This document shows positions 33,441 to 44,307 of a stretch of DNA of 64,000 bases, piece after piece; position 1 is the stretch's first letter; the number at the start of each line of letters is the position of its first letter. The notes beneath the pieces are model-generated. The model was not told the DNA's origin, did not search any database, and was given only the letters and a program-made list of their open reading frames with translations. This stretch comes from Ardenticatenales bacterium (lineage in GTDB: Bacteria > Chloroflexota > Anaerolineae > Promineifilales > Promineifilaceae), in assembly GCA_020634575.1 (NCBI GenBank), contig JACKBM010000015.1, forward strand, positions 48,380-112,379. Direction: 5' to 3'. A program made the position numbers and the translations under genes.

Positions 33441-34613
33441 TTACCAGTAGGCCAGGAAATCGGCGAGATCTGCGGCAGAGAACTCGAGGTCTGTGATATG
33501 GGGATGGGCCATCGCCAGCTCCCATTGGCGATGCTGACCGTTGTGCCAGAGGTCAGCCGTGATGGCACACCAGCCAAAGCGGGATGCCTCCGAACGGGGT
33601 TCGAGCTGAAGCCAGAAGGTCGGCTGTGGCTGGCCGGCGGCCCACCGGCCGATAATCTCCCGCAGCGATGCCCCCTTGTCAGGCAGATAAGTGGTCATGT
33701 AGGTGTTGTAGATGACGAGGGGAGCGTCACCGGCCGGTCCTTTCGTCGCCAGAAAATCTGCCAGCCCATCCGGCAGAAAAACCTCATGCAGAGCAATAGG
33801 CGTATCGCCCTGCTGTACCTGATGGTACGCCGTCAACCCCTCACGCAGCCGGCCCATGCGCTCCAGCTGATCCGCCCAGATGAAGGAGAGCAAGATGCGC
33901 TCCTGTTCTTCCGAATCGAGATAAAACGGCTGCATATCGATGCCGGTCCGGCTCAGAATGCGCGGCAGCGGCTTCAGGTCGCCCAACGGTAAATCAGGCA
34001 CAACGCCCTGGGCGCGAATACGGAATTGCGGCGCGGCCATCTCATCCGGCCAATGGCCCAGGCGCATGAGCGAACGGCCGGCAACATCGGCTACCTCATA
34101 GCGGCGCAACGGCGCCACCAGGTTGAGGCCGGCGCTGGCGCCCAGATCCAGCAGATGGACCGACTCCCAGCCCACGTAGTGCAGCGGCCAGAGCCAGGTG
34201 AAGCCCCGGCTGGTCTCATTGGTCTGCACATTGGCCGTCTGCATAAACGGGGTCAGCTTTGTCCGCGTCGCCAGGATAGCCTCGCGCAGGACCATATCAA
34301 ACCGGTAATTGGCCCGGCCAAAGTGGGCTGAGCCGGGATAAAAAGTGGCCAGGTCAGCCACAAGCGGGTCATCGGCCAACACACGTTGATGCAAGCCTGC
34401 CGTGAGCAAATTAGGGCCAAGAAAGGGGGATCGCCCCGCCAGGGTCGCTTCCAACCAGGTGACGATGGGGTCGCTGTCCGCCGTCACGGCATCCAGCCAG
34501 GACGAAACATGACGATGTATACGCCGGTATAGCGGCGAATATTTGCGGGCAAAATCAGCTTGCTTTTGGAAGTTATAATGCAGCTTCTGCCGAAACGTGT
34601 AACTCTCGGCCAT
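33441..34613 (-). CDS. DUF2332 family protein
   Basis: 390 residues, soluble. The N-terminus FQKQADFARKYSPLYRRIHR and the central Gly-rich block LLDLGASAGLNLVAPLRRYE resemble DUF2332 proteins, whose function is unknown. The LDLGASAGLNL stretch resembles a nucleotide or SAM-binding glycine loop, so a methyltransferase-like core is possible (inference). The start codon follows the kinase stop codon of the upstream gene with zero spacing (TAG-ATG), which indicates translational coupling with the GAF-GAF histidine kinase. Confidence 0.65.
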   Translation of the reverse strand: MAESYTFRQKLHYNFQKQADFARKYSPLYRRIHRHVSSWLDAVTADSDPIVTWLEATLAGRSPFLGPNLLTAGLHQRVLADDPLVADLATFYPGSAHFGRANYRFDMVLREAILATRTKLTPFMQTANVQTNETSRGFTWLWPLHYVGWESVHLLDLGASAGLNLVAPLRRYEVADVAGRSLMRLGHWPDEMAAPQFRIRAQGVVPDLPLGDLKPLPRILSRTGIDMQPFYLDSEEQERILLSFIWADQLERMGRLREGLTAYHQVQQGDTPIALHEVFLPDGLADFLATKGPAGDAPLVIYNTYMTTYLPDKGASLREIIGRWAAGQPQPTFWLQLEPRSEASRFGWCAITADLWHNGQHRQWELAMAHPHITDLEFSAADLADFLAYW

Positions 34614-36569
34614 CTATGCTTCGACCTGGGTGACAGTTTCCGGTTGAATGACAGGCAAGCGAATGGAGAAGGTTGCGCCCTGCTGGTACTTGCTGTCCAC
34701 CATGATGGCGCCACCCAGCCCTTCGACGAAATCCTTGAGCCAGAACAGGCCAAAGCCCATCCCTTCCTCACGTGTGCTCCAGCCCATCTCAAAAATGTGG
34801 TTGAGATTTTCCGGCCGGATCCCCCGCCCGTTATCCCGCACGGTGACAACAATGAAACCGGCCGAATCCAGCCGCGTCGACAACCAGAGCATCCCGCGCC
34901 GCGCCGTCTCCTTGATCGAGTCAATGGCGTTATTCAGCAAGATGCTGAACACCTCGATCAACATCTCCGGCGACGTATTCACGCAGGGCAAATCAGGCGA
35001 CAACTCAAAAATCAGGGCCACCCCAACCTGGCTATCCACCACCGTCTGCCCCGCTTCCACGACCAGGTTGGGATAAATCTTGTTGACCGTCGCGTAAAGC
35101 GCCTGGTTAACATCCGTTGGCACATCGGCTTTCTGCCGCCAGGGCTGGTGCAGGTTATCCAGGATATGGGCCGTCTGATCAATCAGGTCGCCGACATTGA
35201 CCCGGATCTCTTCCACTTCATGGCGCTGCTCTGGCGGCAAATCCTGAATGTGCTCAGCCAGCATCAGATAATTGCCAAAGGCGCCCACATGGTTACGCAA
35301 GGTGTGGACGTAAGCCGAGGCGCTGAACGCCAGCCGGGCCAGCGTCTGGGCGATCTGCCGCTGGTCCTCCGCCTTGCGATACAACCGCGAGTTACGGATG
35401 CCGATGGCCGCCTGCTGGCCAAACGCCGAAAGCATGGCCTTGTCATGATCAGAGAAATAGGGACTACGCGAAAAGACGTAGATATTGCCCAGCACCTCCC
35501 CTTCCAGAAAGAATGGGAAGGCCAGCACGCCGCGAATACCCAGCGAGCGCTGCAGCCGGTCGCAGATATCCTTGTTCACCAGCGGCCGGAAAAAATCATA
35601 AAGCGAGCCGGACAACAAAAAGCGATTCTCCGCGTTATGGCGGGCCGCCTGGATGGCGTGATAGGTCAGATTGGTCTGGAAGCGGGGATCGCGCAAATCG
35701 TTGGTTGTCTGCGGGCCGGCGAAGTAGATGCCGCCCTGCGCCTCCAGCTTTGCCAGCGCGTCTGGGGCGAGGTCAAAGAAGTAGGCTCGGAGGGGAAACT
35801 TCTCATCCGCTTCCAGGGTGCCAACCGCAGCGCCAAAATAATTCAGCTTCTGGACAATCGCCTTAACCAGCGTTTGCAGCATCAGCGTCTCGTCGGTGAG
35901 GTGGGACTGCAGATCAAGAACGGTGCGCTCCAGCGCCTGCATCTGATCCAGCCGGCGCTGGCTCTGGATGGCGTTAGCCGCCTGCTGCCCAAACGCGGTC
36001 AGGAAGTCGATATCCCGCTGGCTAAAATGATCCCGGGTGGCAACCAGCAAATTGCCGACCACCTGCCCCTCGATGAAAAATGGCAGGGCGATGATATGGC
36101 GAATGCCCGTCATCTTCTGCACCATGTCAGCAAACGTGGCCGGCACAACCGGGGAAAAAAGGTCACTCAGCTTCTCGGTGATGAGAAATTTCTCAACCCG
36201 GCCATTCTGGCCAGTGACCGAACGCGCGCTGATGTTATTGCGGTAGCGGGGATGGTCCAGGTAGACCACAGCAGAGGGACCAATCAGGGTGACGCCGGCC
36301 TGGCGCTCCAACCGTTCCAGCAGATCCACGGAAAAACGCAGGGAATAGGCCCGGACAGGCAAAGCATTGCCTTGCTCCAATGTCGTCACCATCGCCCCGA
36401 CACAGCCCAGCTTGGCCACCACATCGGTCACAATTTCCTGGAGAACAGCCTGCAACCGGGGCGAAATCTCGGGGAAATAGCCCTGCGGCACAACCTCATT
36501 GAGCGGACTGGTGCCAAAAAGCTGTCCGGTTGGGATCCGGTTCACATTGGAAGGTGTAGATTCGGACAC
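34614..36569 (-). CDS. Double-GAF sensor histidine kinase
   Basis: 651 residues without membrane segments. Two similar GAF modules (about 25-210 and 225-400) each end with the helix motif FGQQAA-I-S and contain the shared phrase ALPFFIEGQVVGNLLVA or AFPFFLEGEVLGNIYVF. The phospho-acceptor region reads SASAYVHTLRNHVGAFGNYL, a non-standard H-box. The ATPase follows with EVFSILLNNAIDSIKE (N-box), VRDNGRGIRPENLNHIFEMG (G1) and REEGMGFGLFWLKDFVEGLG (G2). It is directly coupled to a DUF2332 gene and lacks an adjacent receiver. Confidence 0.9.
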   Translation of the reverse strand: MSESTPSNVNRIPTGQLFGTSPLNEVVPQGYFPEISPRLQAVLQEIVTDVVAKLGCVGAMVTTLEQGNALPVRAYSLRFSVDLLERLERQAGVTLIGPSAVVYLDHPRYRNNISARSVTGQNGRVEKFLITEKLSDLFSPVVPATFADMVQKMTGIRHIIALPFFIEGQVVGNLLVATRDHFSQRDIDFLTAFGQQAANAIQSQRRLDQMQALERTVLDLQSHLTDETLMLQTLVKAIVQKLNYFGAAVGTLEADEKFPLRAYFFDLAPDALAKLEAQGGIYFAGPQTTNDLRDPRFQTNLTYHAIQAARHNAENRFLLSGSLYDFFRPLVNKDICDRLQRSLGIRGVLAFPFFLEGEVLGNIYVFSRSPYFSDHDKAMLSAFGQQAAIGIRNSRLYRKAEDQRQIAQTLARLAFSASAYVHTLRNHVGAFGNYLMLAEHIQDLPPEQRHEVEEIRVNVGDLIDQTAHILDNLHQPWRQKADVPTDVNQALYATVNKIYPNLVVEAGQTVVDSQVGVALIFELSPDLPCVNTSPEMLIEVFSILLNNAIDSIKETARRGMLWLSTRLDSAGFIVVTVRDNGRGIRPENLNHIFEMGWSTREEGMGFGLFWLKDFVEGLGGAIMVDSKYQQGATFSIRLPVIQPETVTQVEA

Positions 36570-36762
36570 AATTTCGTCTCTTGTTTCACGCCGCGCTGTC
36601 GAAATCCTGACAGTTCATGCTGATTCATCTAGCCCCGGAGCATTATAGCACCCGCGTACTGGTTACGCTGTTAAGATTTCCTAATGGCCTTTGCCCTTTT
36701 CCTACTTCAGACAGCACGACAGCCTCGCCGCTTCCGCTGAGGGTGTAATCTCGCCGGGACAG

Positions 36763-37068
36763 CTATCTCTTTCTGCCATACGTTCCGGAGAACGCGACTA
36801 ACGTCAACAGCGCTCCGCCGACAGGAGCACAGGCATAATACCCTAACGTCTCCGCGGTTGGCACGACACCCACTATCAGAATGACAAAACCTAACCCCAT
36901 GATAGCGCCGGCGAGCATGATGTAGCGTGTCAACCGGGAGGCAGCCTGGGGTGCATCCGGCTCATCGCCATTGTATTTGTCATGAAATCCGGCAATCGCC
37001 AGACCACAATAAATCGCTGGAAACAGCATAAAGGCTACAGCGATTCCAAGGCGCCATGCTCCGGACAT
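36763..37068 (-). CDS. Small membrane protein, 101 aa
   Basis: Three hydrophobic segments: residues about 6-27 (RLGIAVAFMLFPAIYCGLAI), 49-70 (YIMLAGAIMGLGFVILIVGV) and 77-95 (LGYYACAPVGGALLTLVAFS), with an acidic loop DKYNGDEPDAPQAA between the first two. AGAGAGG lies six bases before ATG 37068, which is good support for translation. No family recognised. It appears monocistronic. Confidence 0.72.
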   Translation of the reverse strand: MSGAWRLGIAVAFMLFPAIYCGLAIAGFHDKYNGDEPDAPQAASRLTRYIMLAGAIMGLGFVILIVGVVPTAETLGYYACAPVGGALLTLVAFSGTYGRKR

Positions 37069-37374
37069 TATCTACCTCTCTTCTGGTTCATGTGGGCTTA
37101 CGGTTATGCACAACGCTGGCCCATGGTAAGGGGCTACTACAATACGGGCAAAGCTGGGAATTTGGAGCAGATAGTGTTTTGGATGTTGCTGAGATTGCCA
37201 TCTAGCCAGGATGGACCAAGCCCTGGGCGCGTTAGTGGCTATGGACCCACATCGTGCCGTCGATCCGGCGCTGATTATGAGCAAACTGAGATCCAAGTCT
37301 GCTTTAGCGGACGCAGCCCCAGCGTGGCACTTGAGCGCCTCGCGTTGCCGGCCATAAACGGCTCTGGCTAAGCA
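37069..37374. other. Non-coding or unassigned stretch before the glycan cluster
   Basis: About 300 bases between the small membrane protein and the end of the frame-disrupted glycosyltransferase gene. The open frames crossing it have no family features, and nothing regulatory stands out beyond the ribosome site for the 101-aa gene. Confidence 0.4.
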
Positions 37375-38864
37375 CTACGGCCCAATCGGCACAAACTCAT
37401 AGACCGTCATGTTGTTCAGCCCCTGCTCGATGGTCCAGGCGTAATTGGTGCTGTAGACGATCTGGGCGCCGGAGATGCCGACGATTTCCTCATAGGGCCA
37501 ACCGGGCGCGGTGACCAGGTATTGGGCGCCGAAGATTGCGCAGGTAGGCGAACAGGGAGGGCTCGTGGGCCAGGAACGGCACCAGGTCGGGGGTGATCAG
37601 GCCGGCCATATCCACCAGTTGCCGCTCCGTGAAATAGCCGATGGCGCCGATGTCATGGGCGGCGATGATCGCGTCTTCAGGCGTGTTGTCATTCAGCCAA
37701 TGGGCCACCTGCACCATTTCCCCATTGATAAAGGCCACGTCGTTGAGATAAGCCGTCAGCCCAAGCAAGAAAAAGACCAGGACCATGGCCACGTACACCA
37801 GCGGGATGGCGCGCAGCCACAGGTCGTTGAGCTTGCTCTTTAGCCCCGCCAACAGCGGCAGCCAGCCGGCCACGCCATACAACGTCCAGACGGGCAGCGC
37901 CGCCATCAGGTAGCGGCCGTGCTGGAAGGTGACGGGCAGACGCCAGGCATACAGCAGCACGTGGCCACCCGCCCAAAGCAGGGGCAACGTGAAGTGAAAA
38001 CGGCGCTGGCGCAGGTCGGCGCGGAGCCCATTCAGGCCGGCAGCAATCAAACCGGGCAGCAGCAGCAGATGAGCGCCGCTGATGCCGCGCCAACCGGACT
38101 CCGGCCCGCCCAGGCTGAAATAAAGCAAACGTAGAAAGCGCTGCCAGAGCGGTTCGGCCAGGAGCATGGCATATTCCGATTGTTTGGCATAAAAGGTGTT
38201 GGGCCACCATTGGTCACTGGCCCAGCGGTTGAACAGAAAATAGGGTATCAACGGCAACGCCGCCGCAGCCAGGGTCAGCAGGACATTCGTCAGTCGCTGC
38301 CGCCAGGTCAACCCGGGCGTGCCAACGAGCAGGGCAAGGGCCAGGAGTAGCAGCAGCGGAAGCCATCCGGCCGGACCAGGATCATCATCCCGGCCAATAG
38401 CCCCACCCGGGCCGCCCCCCAGCGGCTCGGGCCAACCTGGTAGTAGGCCAGGATCGCCTGCAGGCCGAGGGCGATGAACAGCAGTGTCTCCATGCCGCTG
38501 TCGGCGGCCCAGATCAGGGGCCAGATGAGCACAAACTATTGCAATAATCTGCCAGCCCCGGTCTGCTTCAGCCGGCCAGAGCGTCTGCCAGAGGCGGGCG
38601 CTCACCAGCCCGATCCAGGCCAGGCTGACGGCACCGGAGAGGAAAACCCAGAAAAAATAGGGCAGGTGCAGGAGGTAGCCCCAGCCAACCAGATGGTCCA
38701 GAGCGCGTTGCTGTCGAACTGGCGCTGACGACGCCGGGGACGTATTCCCACCGGCCGGTCCGCGCCAAATTCCGGGCATACGTCTGGTGAATCCAGCCAT
38801 CGTCCAGCGGAAAACCGGCGCCGCCGGCAATGATGGTCGGCAACAGGTATAGAAACGTCGCCAA
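37375..38864 (-). CDS. GT39-like membrane glycosyltransferase, frame-disrupted
   Basis: Polytopic C-type glycosyltransferase spread over several frames. It begins ATFLYLLPTIIAGGAGFPLD, then DDGWIHQTYARNLARTGRWE, carrying the acidic first-loop motif of GT39/ArnT-type enzymes, which use lipid-phosphate sugars. It continues with LHLPYFFWVFLSGAVSLAWI, then IWPLIWAADSGMETLLFIAL and MMILVRPDG in another frame, and LRLLYFSLGGPESGWRGISG onward. The natural C-terminus in yet another frame is YEFVPIGP, stop at 37375. Frame changes are needed near 38720, 38530, 38355 and 37530. Restored, the gene would encode about 500 residues. Start TTG 38864 is approximate. It closes a four-gene surface-glycan set. 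Confidence 0.75.
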
Positions 38865-38903
38865 GCGCCAGGCGGCAGCCGCAGCAATACGATGTTGGTA
38901 TAG

Positions 38904-41072
38904 CTACCCTGGCCGCCCCGGCCGGTCCCATAGGGCGACTGTTCGCCCAATCTGAGTTGGAAGCGCTGTATCTCCGCCGCAGATGCTTCGCGCTGCAACA
39001 GCCGCCATAAGTTTAGCTCGGTACCGATCTGGCCGCCCTGGCCCACCGAACTCGTTATCCCATCGATAATATCGGCCCGGCGCCATAATCGGCCGGCCTC
39101 GTCGGGCTGGTTCAGGAACAGTGCGGCAATGCCTGCTGTCAGATAAGCCCGGCTGTCATACGGATCCCGTTCACTCTGCAAACGATATTGATCATATAAA
39201 GCCGTCCACGCCTGTTCCGTCAGCCCGGCTGCCTCTGCGGCAGTGGGGCCGAGATAAACCAGGCTGGTGTTATTGGCAGCCGCAGGCGTCGCCATCCTTT
39301 CAGTGAGGAATGGCGCCTGGTGCCAGACGGTGTCGTCGTTGGCCAGCTGGGCGATCAGCGGCTCGGCGGCCTGGCCCAGCGACTCCCGCCACACGATGAG
39401 GTTTAGCGAATAGATAACCACATCCGGCGACATGGCAGCGGCCGATTCCATCATGCTGATGGCCGCCGCCGTATCTCCCGCCTGCCAATAAAGCGCCGCC
39501 AGATTGGCTCGGTGGGCACTCCAGCCTGGCTCCAGTTGAATCAAGACGTTCATATTTCTGTATGGCTGCCGGCAACAGGTCCGGATTCTGGCTGGCCAGG
39601 GCACCATCAACCAGGGCCTGCAGGGCAATAACCGACGTCCGTTATAAGCGCCAGCGCTTCAGCTTGCGCCAGATGTTGGCGAGCTTCTTGCCAGGAACCT
39701 TGCGCCAGGGCGGTGTTGGCCAGGAAATATTGTTGACCGATCAGATAGCCCCAAACTCCGGTGGCGATGATGATGAGCCAGACCATGGCCAGACGTTAGG
39801 CCAGGCCAGCCAACCCCGTTTTGGCTCTCGTATCGGTTCCAACTGGGCCACCAGCGCGCCCATGATGAGGGCGGCCAGCGCCATCAGCCAGGTTTTGGGC
39901 GTATCAAAGAGCGAATGGACCTGATAGGTGACCAGGGCAGCCAGGAGTCCCAGCAAAGGCGCCGCGACCTCACCTTGCCACAATCTGGCCACCAGGCGCA
40001 AACCGGCAACAGTCAGCCAGAGAACGGCAACCAGACCGGCCAGCCCCAGTTCAGCCAATACCTGGAAATAAATGCTGTGCGCCGTGACATACAAAGTTGC
40101 CGGCGGTGTGGGATGGGCCTGCATATAGAAGCTGGCATACGTGTTAAGCCCCTGGCCCCAGATTGGCGAGGCGCGCCACATCGCCAGGGCGACCTGCCAG
40201 AAATTTGTCCGGTAGAGGGCTGAATCAAGCCGGCTGAGAGAAAGCGTTTCGCCGCGCAGGGCGATAACCAGGGTCACCAATATCAGGCCGACGGCGCCCA
40301 TTAATAGGCCAAGGCGCACATAGGTTTGCCGGTTGCCCCGGCGCACCGGGTCGGTTAACAGGCGGCAGGCATGAAACACAACAAAGCCGGCCGCCAGCCC
40401 CAGCCAGCCACTGCGTGAGGCGGGGAAAATCAGCATGGGGGCGACCAGGACAAACCAGCCCCACAGGGGGACCGGCCGGTGGCCGCGATGACCGTACCAA
40501 AGCCCCAGGGCGACCATCGTGCCCACGTTCAGCATGACCGCCAGCACGTTGGGGCCAACCGTCGTTCCCCAAATGCGGGGCATAGCCAGCGGCAGCAGAT
40601 CTGGCCAGGGACCGGCGGCATACCAGGGCGCCAGCCAGTTATAAAGCTGATAATAGGCGCCGATCAGCACCACAGCCAGGGTCAGGAGCAGCGCCTTGCT
40701 GAATGCCGACCGAGAAAAACCGGCCCGAAACACAGTCAGGCTGATGTAGAAAAGCAATATCGAGGCGATCCATTGCCAGCTCATCCGCCAGCTCCGTGAC
40801 GGATCAATGGAGCGCAGGCTGGCGATGACCAATACCAGCAACAATAGGAGTAAGCCATGGTCAAATGAAGATCCCAGGAGTTTGAAACCATGTTGGCGTA
40901 ATAAGGCCAACCAGACCAGGCCGGTGAGCGTAAACAGGATCAGCAACAGCAGCGTCGCCGCCGGCACCAGGATGTTCCAGGAATCCAACAGCAGGATGTC
41001 ACTGAAAACCAGGAACCATAGCGACAATTGCAGCAGCTCAAGACGATTTTTGCGTGGCAAGGCAAGCATCAT
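38904..41072 (-). CDS. O-antigen ligase-like protein with TPR tail, frame-disrupted
   Basis: The first 440 residues are intact and polytopic (MMLALPRKNRLELLQLSLWF). They carry the ligase-type block FPASRSGWLGLAAGFVVF and a periplasmic loop WGQGLNTYASFYMQAHPTPP, then ITAHSIYFQVLAELGLAG-like text as in WaaL/Wzy enzymes. After residue about 425 the frame is lost. In other frames the gene continues VWLIIIATGVWGYLIGQQYF, then ALAQGSWQEARQHLAQAEAL and EPGWSAHRANLAALYWQAGD, a TPR-rich tail typical of long ligase-like proteins. At least three frame changes (about 39780, 39650, 39550) are needed. The 3' boundary near 38904 is approximate. Function: transfer or polymerisation of lipid-linked glycans outside the membrane. 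Confidence 0.75.
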
Positions 41073-42621
41073 TCAGCCCCAATCAGGAATACCTTGACAG
41101 TTGCCAGGTCGGCAATATGGGTCACAGCGGCGGTAGAGTCAGGTGCCTGGTAAAGCTCAGTCAGGGGCTCCGGATGGTTTTCGTCCAGGATCAGATAGGT
41201 CGCTCCATACTGCCGGGCCGCGGCGAGGGTATGACAGCCAGCGGCTCGTTGGGGATGGAAATGGCCGGGTGGCCGGTGTGGTAATAAAAGCCGGGCGGGT
41301 CCCGCACGAGGACAGTAGCCCCGGCCGGTAGCCATTCAACCAGCTGCGGGTAATGTCGCTAACAACCTCATCCTGCTGCCCGCGCAGGCCGCCGGCGGCG
41401 ACCGTCAGGGCCAACGCCAGCACCACCAGGGCCGGCGCAAAAACGCGCCAGGCCGTGGCCGGTTGCCAGCTGGGGCGGCGGGCGGCGATCCACTGGATGC
41501 TTTGCCGGAGACCGGCCGGTGCCAACGCCATCAACCAGGGCCAGATGGCAGTCGTGGAGTGAAATAGACCGCCGCGCATACCAGGGAAAGTAAAGAAAAG
41601 TGACATCGCCACAAAGAGCAGGACCGTATAAAGCGTCAACGGTAAGATTCGGACCCGTGTTTCAGCATTACGCCACAACTGGCGCCAGGCGACGATAATC
41701 AGGGGCGTCAGGAAAACCAGACCACAGATGGCGATAAAGGTTTGCAGAGCAGTCGACAACCCGGCCAGTTTGGAGCTCAGGATGTTGCCGCCACCCCAGG
41801 CAAGATATTCAGCCAGGCTGAACTGCCGTCCATAGGCAAACAGATCATCGTAGTTGGTCAGGAACAGGGTCTGGGAACCGGCGGTTGTGAGCGGCCGGCC
41901 CAGAGCGCGCCAGTTGCGCAGCAGCCAGGGCCCCATCAGCAATAAGTAGCCAACCAGTAAAAAGAGACCGGATTGGACTTGGGCCAGCAGCGTCTGCCGG
42001 TCCCAGCGGCGCGGCCAGAGTAGCAGCCCGCCAATGCCGAGAAAAAGCAGCCCATCAGCCCGGCTGAGATGAGCGAGGGCAGCCAGCAAACCGGCGCCGA
42101 ACCAGTGGCGGCGCTGGTCGCCCGTCCGGGCCAGGGCCAGATACCAGAGACAGACCGCCGGCCCAGGCAAAGGGAGCAAACGTCTCCGGCTGGTTCCAGA
42201 CGGAGGCGTAGAAGCCGCCGGCCGCGGTCAACAGGCCGGCCAGCCAGGCCAGCTGCCGGTCGCGCCAGAGCCAGTTGGCGATGGCAAAGCTGAGCAGCGG
42301 CAGGGTCGCGGTCAGGAGGTAGAAAGGCAGCTGGGCGGCGCGGTAGGTCGGGGAAATGAGCCAGCCGAGGGCGGCCAGCATGGAGGGCAGCGGCATCCAG
42401 TAAGAATGGCTGGGCGTGGGTAAACCGGCCGGTTCATCCAAAAATTGCCAGATGACCTCTTCCGTAAAACCGTGCCCTTCAGCCAGACGAATGCCGTTGG
42501 TCAAATAGTAGTAGGCGTCCATGTGGGTCGGCTCCGGCAGGCGCCAGAACCAGAAAAACTGGGCCAGCAGCCCGATCAGCAGCAGCCAGCCCCAATCCGG
42601 GAGGCGCCGGGCTATTGCCAC
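41069..42621 (-). CDS. GT39/ArnT-like membrane protein, frame-disrupted
   Basis: Starts MAIARRLPDWGWLLLIGLLA and has the acidic loop HMDAYYYLTNGIRLAEGHGF of C-type glycosyltransferases. Continuity is lost near 42160 after WNQPETFAPFAWAGG. It resumes in the next frame as LALARTGDQRRHWFGAGLLA then ALAHLSRADGLLFLGIGGLL. Near 41350 and 41240 two more shifts are needed to reach PQLVEWLPAGATVLVRDPPG, YYHTGHPAISIPNEPLAV and the tail ARQYGATYLILDENHPEPL with stop at 41069. Restored length is about 515 residues. It overlaps the previous gene's stop by ten bases and the following ligase gene's start by four, so these genes are one operon. Confidence 0.75.
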
Positions 42622-44069
42622 GCCACGCCCTCACGAACAAAAATCAGGGCGACGCCATCCTCATAGACCAGGCTCCATTCCGGGCTCTCGGTCAGCAAGG
42701 CGATGATCTGGTGCCCCTGTTCGAGGAGGATGTAGTCGACGTCGTAGGTCTCCAGCGGTTCGCGCCAGCTCGCCTGGCCCAGGTTGGTCTGCTGAAAGGT
42801 AAAGAGAAAATCGCCGTAGACATCCGCCCGACCATCGACAAAAACAGGCAGGTCACGCCAGATGAGATAGCCACCCCAGCCATAGCTGTTGAGCACATTG
42901 GCTTCGGCGAGCGGCGAATCGAGGATGAAGTCGACCGCAGCTACGGGGTAGAGAGCGCCGATAGCCGTCTGGGTGTTGCTGACCCGCTGGAACGACCAGA
43001 CAAAACAGCCCAGCAAGGCCACCGCCAGAACAAACCAGTTGGCTACTTTCAACATGGGGCTGATTTTGGGATCCGGCCGGTCGCCGCTGAGCAACGGGTA
43101 AGCACGGGTATCGGCCAGGGCTGAGAGCAGATGGCGGGAAAGCATCGTCGTGTTCATGACGGCGAAGAGGGGAATGTTGCGGGCGGAGGTGAGACCAGCC
43201 GCGGCGCCGCCGAAGAAAAAGAGGGCGTCGATCCAGGTGACCGGCCGGTTGCTGAACAGCCAGACCAGCACCGTTAACCCTAACATCACGGCAAAAGGCT
43301 GAAACAGGCTCAGGTTGAGATCCGGCGCATGCCATTCGACGATGAATTTCTGCATCGCCTCGCTGCCCAGGGTCTCGAACGGGTAGAGCCACAGCTTGTA
43401 GCCATTGGGATTGAGAAGGGCGGCCAGGAAACTGCCGGCGCCGGCGGCGGCCAGCCAGTACGGGTTGAGCTGGCCCACTTCGGCCGGGTGGCGGCTAAAA
43501 TGCCCCTGCAACCAGCTGCCGGCTACATACACACCGATGATGACGATGCCAAACAGGTAACCGCTGTGCGCAAGGTTGGCCCACAGTACCGTCAATAAAG
43601 GCAGGAGCCAGAGAACTCGCACGGTGTAGCGGCCTTGCTGCCAACCTTCGATCAGGAAAACAAAGGCGGCAGCCAGGAGCAGGTTAAACATCTGCGGCCG
43701 GGCACCCCAGGTTGGCGCGGCCACCACCGCCCCGAGCAACACGACAAATGCGGCCAGGTACGGTTGCCCCGCGCAGCGCCGGTACAACAGCCAGGATGTC
43801 CCGGCGATAATCAGGGCAAAAACCAGCGACAGCGCTGTCAGGCCGGCAGCGCTGTAAATCAGCCACATGAACAGATCGGCGAGCCATTCATGGGCGATCC
43901 AGGGCTGCCCGGCAAAGGTGTAAGAAAAGGGGCCGTGGGGAATGCCGGTCGTCAGGACCAGCTCACCGGTGCGCAAATGCCACCAGAGGTCCGGATCCAG
44001 GGTCTCCCGCACCCCCATGGCGAAGAGGGCAATGGCCAGCAAGGTCTGAAACAGGCGTCTTATACTCAT
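42612..44069 (-). CDS. Polytopic membrane protein of the glycan cluster (GT-C-like)
   Basis: 485 residues, intact. About ten hydrophobic segments. The first extracytoplasmic loop contains RETLDPDLWWHLRTGELVLT, with an acidic D-x-D-x-WWHL motif seen in many GT-C-like proteins of unknown specificity. A large C-terminal extracytoplasmic part includes AEANVLNSYGWGGYLIWRDL, then PVFVDGRADVYGD. First gene of the run 44069 to 37375. It probably participates in glycosylation of surface polymers, but neither donor nor acceptor can be named. No convincing ribosome site before ATG 44069. Confidence 0.8.
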   Translation of the reverse strand: MSIRRLFQTLLAIALFAMGVRETLDPDLWWHLRTGELVLTTGIPHGPFSYTFAGQPWIAHEWLADLFMWLIYSAAGLTALSLVFALIIAGTSWLLYRRCAGQPYLAAFVVLLGAVVAAPTWGARPQMFNLLLAAAFVFLIEGWQQGRYTVRVLWLLPLLTVLWANLAHSGYLFGIVIIGVYVAGSWLQGHFSRHPAEVGQLNPYWLAAAGAGSFLAALLNPNGYKLWLYPFETLGSEAMQKFIVEWHAPDLNLSLFQPFAVMLGLTVLVWLFSNRPVTWIDALFFFGGAAAGLTSARNIPLFAVMNTTMLSRHLLSALADTRAYPLLSGDRPDPKISPMLKVANWFVLAVALLGCFVWSFQRVSNTQTAIGALYPVAAVDFILDSPLAEANVLNSYGWGGYLIWRDLPVFVDGRADVYGDFLFTFQQTNLGQASWREPLETYDVDYILLEQGHQIIALLTESPEWSLVYEDGVALIFVREGVAWQ

Positions 44070-44188
44070 AGCTCAGGGGAAGCGTAACAAGGAACGGTCC
44101 TGGCAACAACCGTTCCCTAGTACTAGCCTCACAAGATGCACGCTTGTTCTGAAGGCTTAAGCGGCTCTCCTGGAGGCAAACAGTTCCT

Positions 44189-44239
44189 CGCCTGGGCGGC
44201 AACCCGTCGGGAGGGGCACCAACGGTTGCCGCCCAGGCG
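44189..44239 (-). terminator. Strong hairpin beyond feoB
   Basis: Perfect 15-base arms CGCCTGGGCGGCAAC / GTTGCCGCCCAGGCG enclose 21 bases that contain ACCCGTCGGG. It lies about 70 bases after the stop of the FeoB permease gene. There is no U-tract, so it may be a 3'-end stabiliser or a Rho-assisted stop. Confidence 0.6.
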
Positions 44240-44307
44240 ATGCGCCCGCAGGGCGCCTGAAGTAGTCACCGTCAAACGCCAACCAGGAGGAGGAGCTGGC
44301 CGCCCTT

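Noticed and set aside
37069..37371. Plus-strand reading frame 36982-37371 as a gene
   Set aside because: No ribosome site, no family features, and it overlaps a well-supported small membrane protein on the other strand.
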